5,986 bases of DNA from Paracoccaceae bacterium. Lineage in GTDB: Bacteria; Pseudomonadota; Alphaproteobacteria; Rhodobacterales; Rhodobacteraceae. The stretch lies in assembly GCA_003250135.1 (NCBI GenBank), contig QKHF01000083.1, forward strand, positions 1-5,986. Reading direction: 5' to 3'. The notes below the pieces were generated by a model. It was not told the DNA's origin. It worked only from the letters and a program-made list of their open reading frames with translations, and did not search any database. The position numbers and the translations under genes are program-made. The first letter of the stretch is position 1. Each line of letters opens with the position of its first letter. Shown here piece by piece: positions 1 to 5,275 of this stretch.

Positions 1-163
1 GGGCCAGAAGGTCGCCGCCGGGGACCTCTTGCTGACCATCGAGGCGATGAAGATGGAGACCGCCATCCACGCCGACCGCGCCGGAACCGTCAAGACCGTC
101 CACGCCCCCGTCGGCGCCCAGGTCGACGCAAAGGACCTCCTCGTCGAGTTCGAGCCGGGATAA
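1..163 (+). CDS. pyc: Pyruvate carboxylase, C-terminal biotinyl domain (partial, 5' end outside window)
   Basis: Reading from base 2, the frame gives 53 residues and a TAA stop at 161-163; the rest of the gene lies to the left of the window. The visible part is a biotinyl/lipoyl-attachment domain. The biotin-accepting lysine is in the motif EAMKMET (Lys codon at 50-52), followed by a second hydrophobic half ending in DAKDLLVEFEPG. EAMKMET is the form usual in pyruvate carboxylase, whereas acetyl-CoA carboxylase BCCP normally has EAMKxMN. Pyruvate carboxylase is a cytosolic enzyme that makes oxaloacetate from pyruvate, bicarbonate and ATP, and in it the biotin carrier is the last domain, which fits the stop seen here. 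The biotinyl subunit of another acyl-CoA carboxylase or an oxaloacetate decarboxylase remains possible because only the carrier domain is visible. The next gene starts 11 nt downstream on the same strand, so co-transcription is likely. Confidence 0.82.
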   Translation, partial: GQKVAAGDLLLTIEAMKMETAIHADRAGTVKTVHAPVGAQVDAKDLLVEFEPG

Positions 164-174
164 GAAAAGGGAAG

Positions 175-1032
175 GTGGCGGAGGAGCTGAATTTTCTGCC
201 GCTTCTCACCGGTTCCTTCGCGACGCCGGCGGCGGAGAACCCGACTGTCGCGATGGTCGAAGCGGCCTATCAGGCCCTCGACCTCGACGCCCGCTACATC
301 AATTGCGACGTCGCGCCCGAGGGACTGGCCGACGCCGTGCGCGGCGCGGTCGCCATGGGCTGGGCCGGGTTCAACTGCTCGATCCCGCACAAGATTGCGG
401 TGATGGCGCTCCTCGACGAAATCGCGCCCTCCGCCGCGATCATCGGCGCGGTGAACTGCGTGGTCATCCGGGAAGGGCGCCTGATCGGCGAGAACACCGA
501 TGGCCGCGGCTTCCTGACGTCGCTTAGCGAAGTCATCGATCCGGCGCGACGCTCGGTGGTCCTGTTCGGGGCGGGCGGGGCCGCGCGCGCTATCGCAGTG
601 GAGCTGGCGCTTGCGGGCGCCGGGCCGATCCGCATCGTCAACCGGAGCGCCCGGAGCGGCGAGGAATTGGCGGCCCTGGTGAGCGAGAAGACCGGAGCCT
701 CGGCGACCTTCGAGCCTTGGGACGAGTGCTATCGCATTCCGGATGGGGTGGAGATTGTCGTCAACGCGACCTCGATCGGCCTGTACCCGGACGTTGGCGC
801 GATGCCGAACCTTGCCCCCGATACACTGCGGCCCGGCATGGTGGTGGCGGATGTGATCCCGAACCCGCCGCGCACCCGCCTGATCCGCGAGGCCGAAGCG
901 CGCGGCTGCGTCCCACTCGATGGGCTCGGCATGCTGGTCAATCAAGGCGTGATCAGCATCGCGCTCTGGACCGGTCTTGCGGCCGATCCCGGCGTGATGC
1001 GCCGCAAGCTGGAGGAAATCTTCGGCGTCTAG
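175..1032 (+). CDS. Shikimate dehydrogenase family protein (AroE homologue)
   Basis: This 285-residue protein has the two-domain AroE fold, at the usual family length. The family catalyses NADP-dependent reduction of 3-dehydroshikimate to shikimate in the cytosolic aromatic amino acid pathway. Visible landmarks in order are the catalytic Lys73 in the motif IPHK, Asn94 in GAVN, Asp109 in ENTDG, the dinucleotide loop GAGGAARA at 132-139, NRS at 156-158 after the second strand (typical of NADP binding), NATS at 197-200, and DGLGMLVNQG with Gln257. The N-terminal Ser-x-Ser element that grips the shikimate carboxylate in classical AroE is absent; the matching segment reads AAENPTVAM (residues 19-27). 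The protein may therefore belong to an AroE-like paralogue clade, and its substrate is uncertain. The GTG at 175 is chosen because AAAGG at 166-170 lies just upstream and the next in-frame Met (residue 27) is already inside the first domain. It follows the pyruvate carboxylase gene by 11 nt. Confidence 0.88.
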   Translation: MAEELNFLPLLTGSFATPAAENPTVAMVEAAYQALDLDARYINCDVAPEGLADAVRGAVAMGWAGFNCSIPHKIAVMALLDEIAPSAAIIGAVNCVVIREGRLIGENTDGRGFLTSLSEVIDPARRSVVLFGAGGAARAIAVELALAGAGPIRIVNRSARSGEELAALVSEKTGASATFEPWDECYRIPDGVEIVVNATSIGLYPDVGAMPNLAPDTLRPGMVVADVIPNPPRTRLIREAEARGCVPLDGLGMLVNQGVISIALWTGLAADPGVMRRKLEEIFGV

Positions 1033-1033
1033 C

Positions 1034-1765
1034 TCAGGCGGCCTCGCGACGGCGCCGCTTTTTCGCGCGCAGCAGGTTCAGCCCCTCGACGCCGCCCGCA
1101 AACACCATGGCGGCGTAAATGAACCCGCGCTCCACATGGTAGTGCAGCCCGTCCGCCATCAGCGCCATGCCGACCATGACGAGGAAGGCGAGGGCCAGCA
1201 TCTTGGTCGAGGGGTGGCGCTCGATGAAGTCCGCGATCGGCGCGGCCCCGATCGCCATCACGCCGATCGAGACCACGACCGCCGCGATCATCACCTCCAG
1301 ATGATCGGCGATGCCGACTGCGGTGATCACGCTGTCGAGCGAGAAGATCAGGTCCAGCATCATGATCTGGAACACGACGCCGGTCAGCGTGGCCTTCGCG
1401 CCGCCGCTCGCAGCGGCTTCCTCATGGTCGCCCTCGACCTCCACGAAGATCTCGGTCGACGCCTTGTAGAGCAGGAACAACCCGCCTCCGAGCAGGATCA
1501 TGTCGCGCCACGACACGGCGAATCCGGCGATGGTGGTGAACGGCTCTGTCAGGCTGACGATCCACGAGATCGACATCAGGAGGAGGATGCGCATCACCAG
1601 CGCGCCTGAAAGGCCGATCAGCCGCGCCTTGCGGCGCATCTCAGCGGGCAGGCGCGCGGCGGCGATGGAGATGAAGATGATATTGTCGACGCCGAGGATG
1701 ATCTCGAGCACCGTGAGGGTGGCGAAGCTCGCCCAGGCGGTGGGATCGGTGAGGAGGTCCAGCAT
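1034..1765 (-). CDS. TerC family integral membrane protein
   Basis: This 243-residue hydrophobic protein of the TerC family (COG0861) has about seven predicted membrane segments. It shows the family's internal duplication: each half carries a buried acidic motif, EIILGVDNIIFIS at 21-33 (Glu21, Asp27) and LDLIFSLDSVITAVG at 137-151 (Asp138, Asp144). Between the halves is a hydrophilic loop (about 108-126, GDHEE), and the chain ends in a basic run, RAKKRRRREAA, probably cytoplasmic. Family members have been linked to tellurite resistance, Mn2+ export (Alx type) and metal supply to exported enzymes. Which of these applies here cannot be read from the sequence, and no other ter genes are nearby. 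The ATG at 1763-1765 has an AAAGG element about 11 nt upstream. The gene converges on the AroE homologue with one base between the stop codons, and is divergent from the SDR gene across 173 bp. Confidence 0.9.
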   Translation of the reverse strand: MLDLLTDPTAWASFATLTVLEIILGVDNIIFISIAAARLPAEMRRKARLIGLSGALVMRILLLMSISWIVSLTEPFTTIAGFAVSWRDMILLGGGLFLLYKASTEIFVEVEGDHEEAAASGGAKATLTGVVFQIMMLDLIFSLDSVITAVGIADHLEVMIAAVVVSIGVMAIGAAPIADFIERHPSTKMLALAFLVMVGMALMADGLHYHVERGFIYAAMVFAGGVEGLNLLRAKKRRRREAA

Positions 1766-1807
1766 TGGCGGGGACGCCTTTCAGCGTGGCGGTGAAGGGT
1801 CGCCTCC

Positions 1808-1837
1808 AATATGGGAAGCGCCCGCGTTTTCGCGCAA
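1808..1837 (-). promoter_or_regulatory. Candidate promoter for the TerC-family gene
   Basis: On the minus strand, TTGCGC (1832-1837) lies 18 bp from CATATT (1808-1813), which matches four of six bases of a -10 box. Transcription would start near 1801 and give a leader of about 35 nt. The -35 match is only moderate, so the call rests on spacing and position. The -35 element lies inside an inverted repeat described separately. Confidence 0.35.
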
Positions 1838-1856
1838 GCCTGTCGCGCGCTTGCGC
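1832..1856. repeat. Operator-like perfect 8-bp inverted repeat between divergent genes
   Basis: GCGCAAGC (1832-1839) and GCTTGCGC (1849-1856) are perfect reverse complements separated by 9 bp, which puts their centres 17 bp apart. The right arm also begins the self-complementary octamer TTGCGCAA at 1851-1858. The repeat covers the -35 element proposed for the TerC-family gene and lies 82 bp before the SDR start codon. Position and symmetry suggest a binding site for a dimeric regulator. In GC-rich DNA a chance repeat of this size cannot be excluded. Confidence 0.35.
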
Positions 1857-1938
1857 AACGAAATCTCGCGCCGGCCGCGGAATCGCTCTATGGTCCCGCG
1901 CCGTTACGACGGTGAGTTGAACCTGGAAGGAGACCGCA

Positions 1939-2745
1939 ATGGCCTATCGGCTTGAGGGGCGGACGGCGATCGTGACCGGCGCGGGCGGCGGCGTCGGACG
2001 CGCGATCGCTCGCCGGTTCACCGAGGTCGGCGTCAACGTGATGTTGGCCGAGGCCAGCGAGGAGAACCTGTCCGCGGCCATCGAGGCGGTCGGCGACAAG
2101 GGTCCGGGCAAGGTGGAGACTTTCCACTGCGACATCTGCCAGCGGTTGGACACCAACAATCTGCTGGCCGCCACGTTGTCGGCTTTCGACCGGATCGACA
2201 TCGTCGTCAACGCCGCGCGCAAGATCAAACGCGGCGAGTTTTTCGAGCTGAAGGAAGAGGATTTCCAGCAGGTCATGGAGACCAACCTGAAATCCACTTT
2301 CGTCCTAAGCCAGGCGGCCGCGCGCAAGATGATCCAACTCGCCAAGGACCGGGACGAACCCTGCAAGGGGGCCATCGTCAACATCAGCTCCATCGCTGCG
2401 ACGCGGACGCTGCCGACGCTTCTGCCCTATTCGGTGTCCTGCGCCGCGCTCGATCAGCTGACCCGCTCTATGGCGGTGTCGCTCGCCTCAAGCGGCATAC
2501 GGGTGAACGCCATCGCGCTCGGCGGCGTGATGACCCGGTCGATTAAAGAGGCGATGAAGGAACTGGACGATTTCCGCGCCCAGATGACGGCGGTCACGCC
2601 GCTGGGGCGGATCGGCGAGCCTGCGGAGGCGGCGGAGGTCGCGCTCTACCTCGCCTCCGACGCGGCCAGTTTCGTCACAGGGCAGGTGGTGGCCGTCGAT
2701 GGCGGGCGCAGCCTGCTGGACCCGCTGGCGACGCCCGCAGTCTAG
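1939..2745 (+). CDS. SDR-family protein with Cys replacing the catalytic Lys
   Basis: This 268-residue protein has a complete short-chain dehydrogenase/reductase Rossmann fold. The cofactor loop TGAGGGVG is at 13-20. Glu38 at the end of the second strand suggests NAD rather than NADP. The NNAG-type segment reads NAAR at 91-94. The structural Asn is Asn116, the catalytic Ser is Ser151 in NISS, and the catalytic Tyr is Tyr164. The C-terminal PLGRIGEPAEAAEVALYL and VAVDGG blocks are classical. The YxxxK motif, however, reads YSVSC: Cys168 (codon TGC) occupies the place of the lysine that lowers the tyrosine pKa and binds the nicotinamide ribose. The protein may have lost ordinary dehydrogenase activity, work by a changed mechanism, or act as a binding protein. 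The substrate is unknown. The ATG at 1939 is well supported by AAGGAG at 1927-1932, six bases upstream. The gene is divergent from the TerC-family gene and convergent with trcR. Confidence 0.9.
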   Translation: MAYRLEGRTAIVTGAGGGVGRAIARRFTEVGVNVMLAEASEENLSAAIEAVGDKGPGKVETFHCDICQRLDTNNLLAATLSAFDRIDIVVNAARKIKRGEFFELKEEDFQQVMETNLKSTFVLSQAAARKMIQLAKDRDEPCKGAIVNISSIAATRTLPTLLPYSVSCAALDQLTRSMAVSLASSGIRVNAIALGGVMTRSIKEAMKELDDFRAQMTAVTPLGRIGEPAEAAEVALYLASDAASFVTGQVVAVDGGRSLLDPLATPAV

Positions 2746-2767
2746 GCGCCGCCGGGCGAACCCTCGC

Positions 2768-3523
2768 TTAGCGCGGCTCGTCCTCGTCGTCCTCTTCCGA
2801 GGCTTTCGGCAGGTTGAACAGAGACTCGGCGTCGTATGCCGGCCGCTTTTCCTCGTCCTCGTCAGACGAGTCGGACAGCGTGAAATTCTCCAGCCCGCCG
2901 AAATCCTTCATCGGGCGCGTATCGCCGGACGCCAGCGACTCGTCCGTCGACAAGAGGCTCATGCGCTCTTCCGGCGACATCAGCGCATCGGCGTCCTTGG
3001 CCTTCTTGGAGGCGGCCTTCTGCACGGCGGCGTCCAGATCCAGCTGTTTGCAGAGGCCGAGGGCCACCGGATCCACCGGGCGGATGTTGGCCGAGTTCCA
3101 GTGGGTGCGCTCGCGGATCGACTGGATGGTCGGCTTGGTGGTGCCGACCAGCTTCATGATCTGCCCGTCAGAAAGCTCCGGATGATAACGCACCAGCCAC
3201 GCGATGGCCGAGGGCCGCTCCTGCCGCTTCGACAGCGGCGTGTAGCGCGGCCCCTTGCGCTTCTGCTCGGGCGCGATGTCGCGCTTCAGCAGTTTCAGCC
3301 GGGCGATCGGGTCCTTCTCGCAGCGCTCGATCTCTTCGCGGCTCAGCTGGTGGTTGGTGATCGGGTCCATGCCCTTGATGCCGACCGCGACCTCGCCGTC
3401 GGCGATGCCCGAAATCTCCAGCTCGTGCATGCCGGTGAATTCCGCGATCTGGCGGAAGGTCAGCGTGGTGTTGTCCACCAGCCAGACGGCGGTGGCTTTG
3501 GGCATCAGCGGCAAGTCGGCCAT
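2768..3523 (-). CDS. trcR: DUF1013 / TrcR-type transcriptional cell cycle regulator
   Basis: From its ATG at 3521-3523 this encodes 251 residues beginning MADLPLMPKATAVW, the characteristic opening of the DUF1013 family (Pfam PF06242). From memory that family is now named TrcR and is considered an alphaproteobacterial cell cycle transcription factor; the name should be checked. Two helix-turn-helix-like segments are visible: residues 20-44 (TLTFRQIAEFTGMHELEI) and 116-143 (ELSDGQIMKLVGTTKPTIQS onward to RERTHW). Conserved blocks include IKGMDPIT and KRKGPRYTPLS, the latter rich in basic residues. The tail from about 175 is low in complexity and very acidic, with two copies of an F-x-L-x-x-x-S-acidic pattern (214-225 and 236-249). 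A TTG-started form five residues longer is possible by frame, but that TTG overlaps the ribosome binding site. The gene has its own promoter in the 148-bp gap before it, and its stop codon faces the SDR stop codon 22 bp away. Confidence 0.9.
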   Translation of the reverse strand: MADLPLMPKATAVWLVDNTTLTFRQIAEFTGMHELEISGIADGEVAVGIKGMDPITNHQLSREEIERCEKDPIARLKLLKRDIAPEQKRKGPRYTPLSKRQERPSAIAWLVRYHPELSDGQIMKLVGTTKPTIQSIRERTHWNSANIRPVDPVALGLCKQLDLDAAVQKAASKKAKDADALMSPEERMSLLSTDESLASGDTRPMKDFGGLENFTLSDSSDEDEEKRPAYDAESLFNLPKASEEDDEDEPR

Positions 3524-3529
3524 GGCGGT

Positions 3530-3536
3530 CTCTCCC
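3530..3536 (-). promoter_or_regulatory. Ribosome binding site that sets the trcR start
   Basis: On the minus strand GGGAGAG spans 3536-3530 and stands six bases before the ATG at 3523, an ideal distance. The alternative in-frame TTG at 3536-3538 overlaps this element by one base and has no upstream site of its own, so the ATG (protein start MADLP) is preferred. Confidence 0.75.
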
Positions 3537-3619
3537 AACAGGATGCGGCTCTTCGTGCGCTCCGAGAAACGGGGCGCGGCGGCGCTTCCAACGGTTTCGA
3601 GGAAAATCTCTGGTCGGCT

Positions 3620-3648
3620 ATATAGGCGGATCAGTCGCGGGAATAAAG
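3620..3648 (-). promoter_or_regulatory. Probable trcR promoter (alphaproteobacterial sigma-70 type)
   Basis: On the minus strand CTTTAT (3643-3648) and CTATAT (3620-3625) are separated by exactly 17 bp. The second is a full match to the CTATAT -10 form common in alphaproteobacterial housekeeping promoters, and the first matches CTTGAC at four of six positions. Transcription would begin near 3613, giving a trcR leader of about 90 nt. This is the best promoter in the window. Its -35 element overlaps the T-rich tract of the terminator proposed for the upstream gene. Confidence 0.55.
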
Positions 3649-3683
3649 CGGATTTCTCAGCGTCCGCCCGATCAGAGATCCGC
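3642..3683 (-). terminator. Candidate intrinsic terminator of the quinone oxidoreductase gene
   Basis: Read on the minus strand, the arm GCGGATCTC (3683-3675) pairs with GAGAAATCCGC (3658-3648), giving nine base pairs with a two-base bulge and a 16-nt loop, followed directly by TTTATT (3647-3642). The first arm covers the last codons of the oxidoreductase, so the hairpin overlaps the gene end. The bulge, long loop and interrupted T tract make it a weak terminator on paper. A distal sequence, GATCCGCC on the minus strand at 3632-3625, is a perfect partner for GGCGGATC at 3684-3677 and could compete for the same arm. Confidence 0.4.
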
Positions 3684-4679
3684 CACTTTCAGCACGATCT
3701 TGCCGACATGGGCGCTGCTTTCCATGCGCGCATGCGCCTTGGCGGCGTCCTCCAGCGGGAACTCGGAGTCCATGATCGGCTTCACCCGCCCCGCCGCGAC
3801 CAGCGGCCAGACCTTGGCCTCCAGCTCCTTCGCCATCTGCGCCTTCGCCTCCACAGATTGGGGCCGCAGGGTGGAGCCAGTCCAGGTGATCCGGCGCACC
3901 ATGGCGGCGGAGAAGTTGATCTCCGCTTTCGGGCCGCGCAGGAAGCCGATGGAGACGATGCGCCCGTCCATGGCCGCCGCCTTGAAGTTCCGAGGCAGGT
4001 AATCTCCGCCCACCATGTCGAGGATCAGGTTCACGCCCTTGCCCCCGGTCGCGGCCTTCACCGCCTCGACGAAATCCTCCTCGCGGTAGTTGATCGCGCG
4101 CTCGGCGCCCAGCTCTTCGCAGACCTTGCATTTCTCGGCCGAACCGGCGGTGGTGAAGACCCGTGCGCCGAAGGCGCTCGCCAGCTGGATCGCGGTGGTG
4201 CCGATGCCGGAGGAGCCGCCATGGACGAGGAACGCCTCGCCCGCCTGCAGGCCGCCGCGCATGAAGACATTGGACCAGACGGTGAAGGCGGTTTCCGGAA
4301 CCGCGCCCGCCTCGGCCAGCGACAGCCCGTCGGGGATCGGCAGGGCGTGGGACTGGGGCGTCGTGGCGAATTCGGCGTAACCGCCGCCGGGCAACAGCGC
4401 GCAAACCCGGTCGCCCACTTTCCAGCGGTCCACATTCGGTCCGACCGCGGCGACCTCGCCCGACGCCTCCAGCCCCGGAAGGTCCGAGGCGCCCTTGGGC
4501 GCGGGATAGCCGCCAGCCCGCTGGATCGCGTCGGGCCGGTTCACGCCTGCATAGGCGACGCGGATCAGGATCTCGCCCGCCATCGGCGCGGGGACGGGTC
4601 TTGTGGTCGGCTTCAGAACCTCGGGTCCGCCCGGCTCAGTGATCTCGATGGCGCGCATGGTCTGGGGCAGGTCGGTCAT
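3672..4679 (-). CDS. NAD(P)H quinone oxidoreductase, zeta-crystallin/PIG3-type MDR
   Basis: This 335-residue protein belongs to the zinc-free medium-chain dehydrogenase/reductase superfamily. Its members are soluble enzymes that reduce quinones or activated enones with NADPH. The N-terminal GroES-like domain (about 8-125) carries AGVNRPDAIQRAGGYPAP (44-61), typical of the TP53I3/PIG3 branch, then LPGLEASGEV and VGDRVCALLPGGGYAEF. The cofactor domain carries HGGSSGIGTTAIQLA (153-167), the INYREEDF segment (196-203) and MVGGDYL (222-228). The zinc-binding residues of alcohol dehydrogenases are absent. The C-terminal block SSAHVGKIVLKV is standard for the family, and the length is normal. The ATG at 4677-4679 has GAGAGG on the minus strand (4685-4690) five bases upstream; Met8 (MRAIEI) is a less likely start. 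The gene lies upstream of trcR on the same strand, but a promoter and a possible terminator separate them. The physiological substrate is unknown. Confidence 0.9.
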   Translation of the reverse strand: MTDLPQTMRAIEITEPGGPEVLKPTTRPVPAPMAGEILIRVAYAGVNRPDAIQRAGGYPAPKGASDLPGLEASGEVAAVGPNVDRWKVGDRVCALLPGGGYAEFATTPQSHALPIPDGLSLAEAGAVPETAFTVWSNVFMRGGLQAGEAFLVHGGSSGIGTTAIQLASAFGARVFTTAGSAEKCKVCEELGAERAINYREEDFVEAVKAATGGKGVNLILDMVGGDYLPRNFKAAAMDGRIVSIGFLRGPKAEINFSAAMVRRITWTGSTLRPQSVEAKAQMAKELEAKVWPLVAAGRVKPIMDSEFPLEDAAKAHARMESSAHVGKIVLKVADL

Positions 4680-4714
4680 GGGGGCCTCTCGGTTGCGGCG
4701 GACGGATTGGCAAG

Positions 4715-4743
4715 ACTTAAGGCGCGCGTCCGTCGCGTGTCCA
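4715..4743 (-). promoter_or_regulatory. Candidate promoter for the quinone oxidoreductase gene
   Basis: On the minus strand TGGACA (4738-4743; five of six to TTGACA) is 17 bp from TTAAGT (4715-4720; three of six to TATAAT). Transcription would start near 4708, about 28 nt before the ATG. The strong -35 and exact spacing support the call, and the poor -10 weakens it. Confidence 0.4.
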
Positions 4744-4791
4744 GCCGATCAGCCGCGCGAATGTTTCCTCAGCGGGAATCGCCGCGCCCGT

Positions 4792-4799
4792 GCTATGTT
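4792..4799 (+). promoter_or_regulatory. Possible -10 element for the lysine-rich protein gene
   Basis: GCTATGTT resembles the GCTANAWC -10 form described for Caulobacter housekeeping promoters (six of eight positions). It would start a transcript near 4806, about 28 nt before the ATG at 4834. I could not find a convincing -35 partner upstream. A GAATC site (4776-4780) lies 12 bp before CTATG. Confidence 0.25.
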
Positions 4800-4821
4800 T
4801 CTCGGGGATCAACTCAACCTC

Positions 4822-4828
4822 AGGGGGA
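4822..4828 (+). promoter_or_regulatory. Ribosome binding site that sets the start at 4834
   Basis: AGGGGGA, with the core AGGGGG at 4822-4827, ends six bases before the ATG at 4834. The frame is open back to 4603, but that extension runs antisense through the start of the oxidoreductase gene and has no site of its own, so the short form is preferred. Confidence 0.7.
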
Positions 4829-4833
4829 CGATC

Positions 4834-5253
4834 ATGGCGGGCCAAATGGTGTACGTCGAGGCGGGGAGCTTCAAGGTCTCCAAGATTTTCGACAGCAAGC
4901 TGAAGGCGAAAGTGGCGACGATGATGAAGGACGCCACCGCAAAGGCGATCAAGGAACAGAAGACATTCACCACCGACAAGAAGAAGGCGGCCGGCAAGGA
5001 ATATGCGATCGGCGGCACGGTCACGGACCTGGCGTGCGATGGCGAGGGCGCGAAGGCTACGCTCAGCATCTCGATCCTGCCGGTGGTGACCGACAAGGGC
5101 GGCAAGATCGTCGCCAAGCTCAAGATGACGGCGACGGGAAAGCTCTCGGGGATCAACACCAAGAAGATCGAGGGCGATATCGAATTCCTGATCGACAGTG
5201 TCTGGCGCAAGGACTTCATGGCGAAGGCCGGCAAGATTCTGCCGACGATCTGA
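4834..5253 (+). CDS. Lysine-rich protein of unknown function
   Basis: I do not recognise this 139-residue protein. It has no signal peptide or membrane segment (it opens MAGQMVYVEAGSFKV), so it is probably cytosolic. Residues 15-43 look helical and rich in Lys and Ala. Residues 57-125 alternate hydrophobic and polar residues as in several beta-strands (EYAIGGTVTDL, ATLSISILPVV, KIVAKLKMTATGKL, IEGDIEFLI). A short helix-like end, KDFMAKAGKILPTI, follows. Composition is striking: 24 Lys but one Arg, against 15 acidic residues, so the protein is basic. Of the Lys codons 23 are AAG and one is AAA, in line with a GC-rich host, so there is no sign of recent transfer. The start is fixed by AGGGGG six bases upstream. 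It is divergent from the oxidoreductase gene (154 bp) and converges on the MscS gene (22 bp between stops), so it is probably transcribed alone. The regular strand pattern and clean start argue for a real gene. Confidence 0.8.
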   Translation: MAGQMVYVEAGSFKVSKIFDSKLKAKVATMMKDATAKAIKEQKTFTTDKKKAAGKEYAIGGTVTDLACDGEGAKATLSISILPVVTDKGGKIVAKLKMTATGKLSGINTKKIEGDIEFLIDSVWRKDFMAKAGKILPTI

Positions 5254-5275
5254 TCCGTCCCGGTCAGGTTTCCGC

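Noticed and set aside
1136..1609. A 157-codon plus-strand frame rich in His, Asp and Arg, opposite the TerC-family gene
   Set aside because: The composition is what the complement of hydrophobic membrane codons gives. The minus-strand TerC reading is unambiguous.
1766..1807. Possible yybP-ykoY (Mn2+) riboswitch in the leader of the TerC-family gene
   Set aside because: Some TerC/Alx genes carry this riboswitch, but the proposed leader is only about 35 nt, and neither it nor the upstream sequence shows the conserved paired loops.
2732..2758. Hairpin CGCCCG / CGGGCG across the end of the SDR gene as a terminator
   Set aside because: The stem is only 6 bp with a 15-nt loop and no T tract follows on either strand; such pairs are frequent at this GC content.
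3524..3671. A small gene between trcR and the oxidoreductase, where some Alphaproteobacteria may carry a small conserved gene (DUF1192)
   Set aside because: The 148 bp contain no credible short frame with a ribosome binding site; they are accounted for by the trcR leader, its promoter and the terminator.
3631..4404. A 257-codon minus-strand open frame overlapping the quinone oxidoreductase
   Set aside because: It is a shifted-frame shadow of the oxidoreductase with Arg/Gly-rich nonsense composition and no ribosome binding site.
4603..4833. N-terminal extension of the lysine-rich protein to 216 residues
   Set aside because: The extension lies antisense to the start of the oxidoreductase gene and its promoter and has Arg-rich shadow composition; the ATG at 4834 has a well-spaced ribosome binding site.
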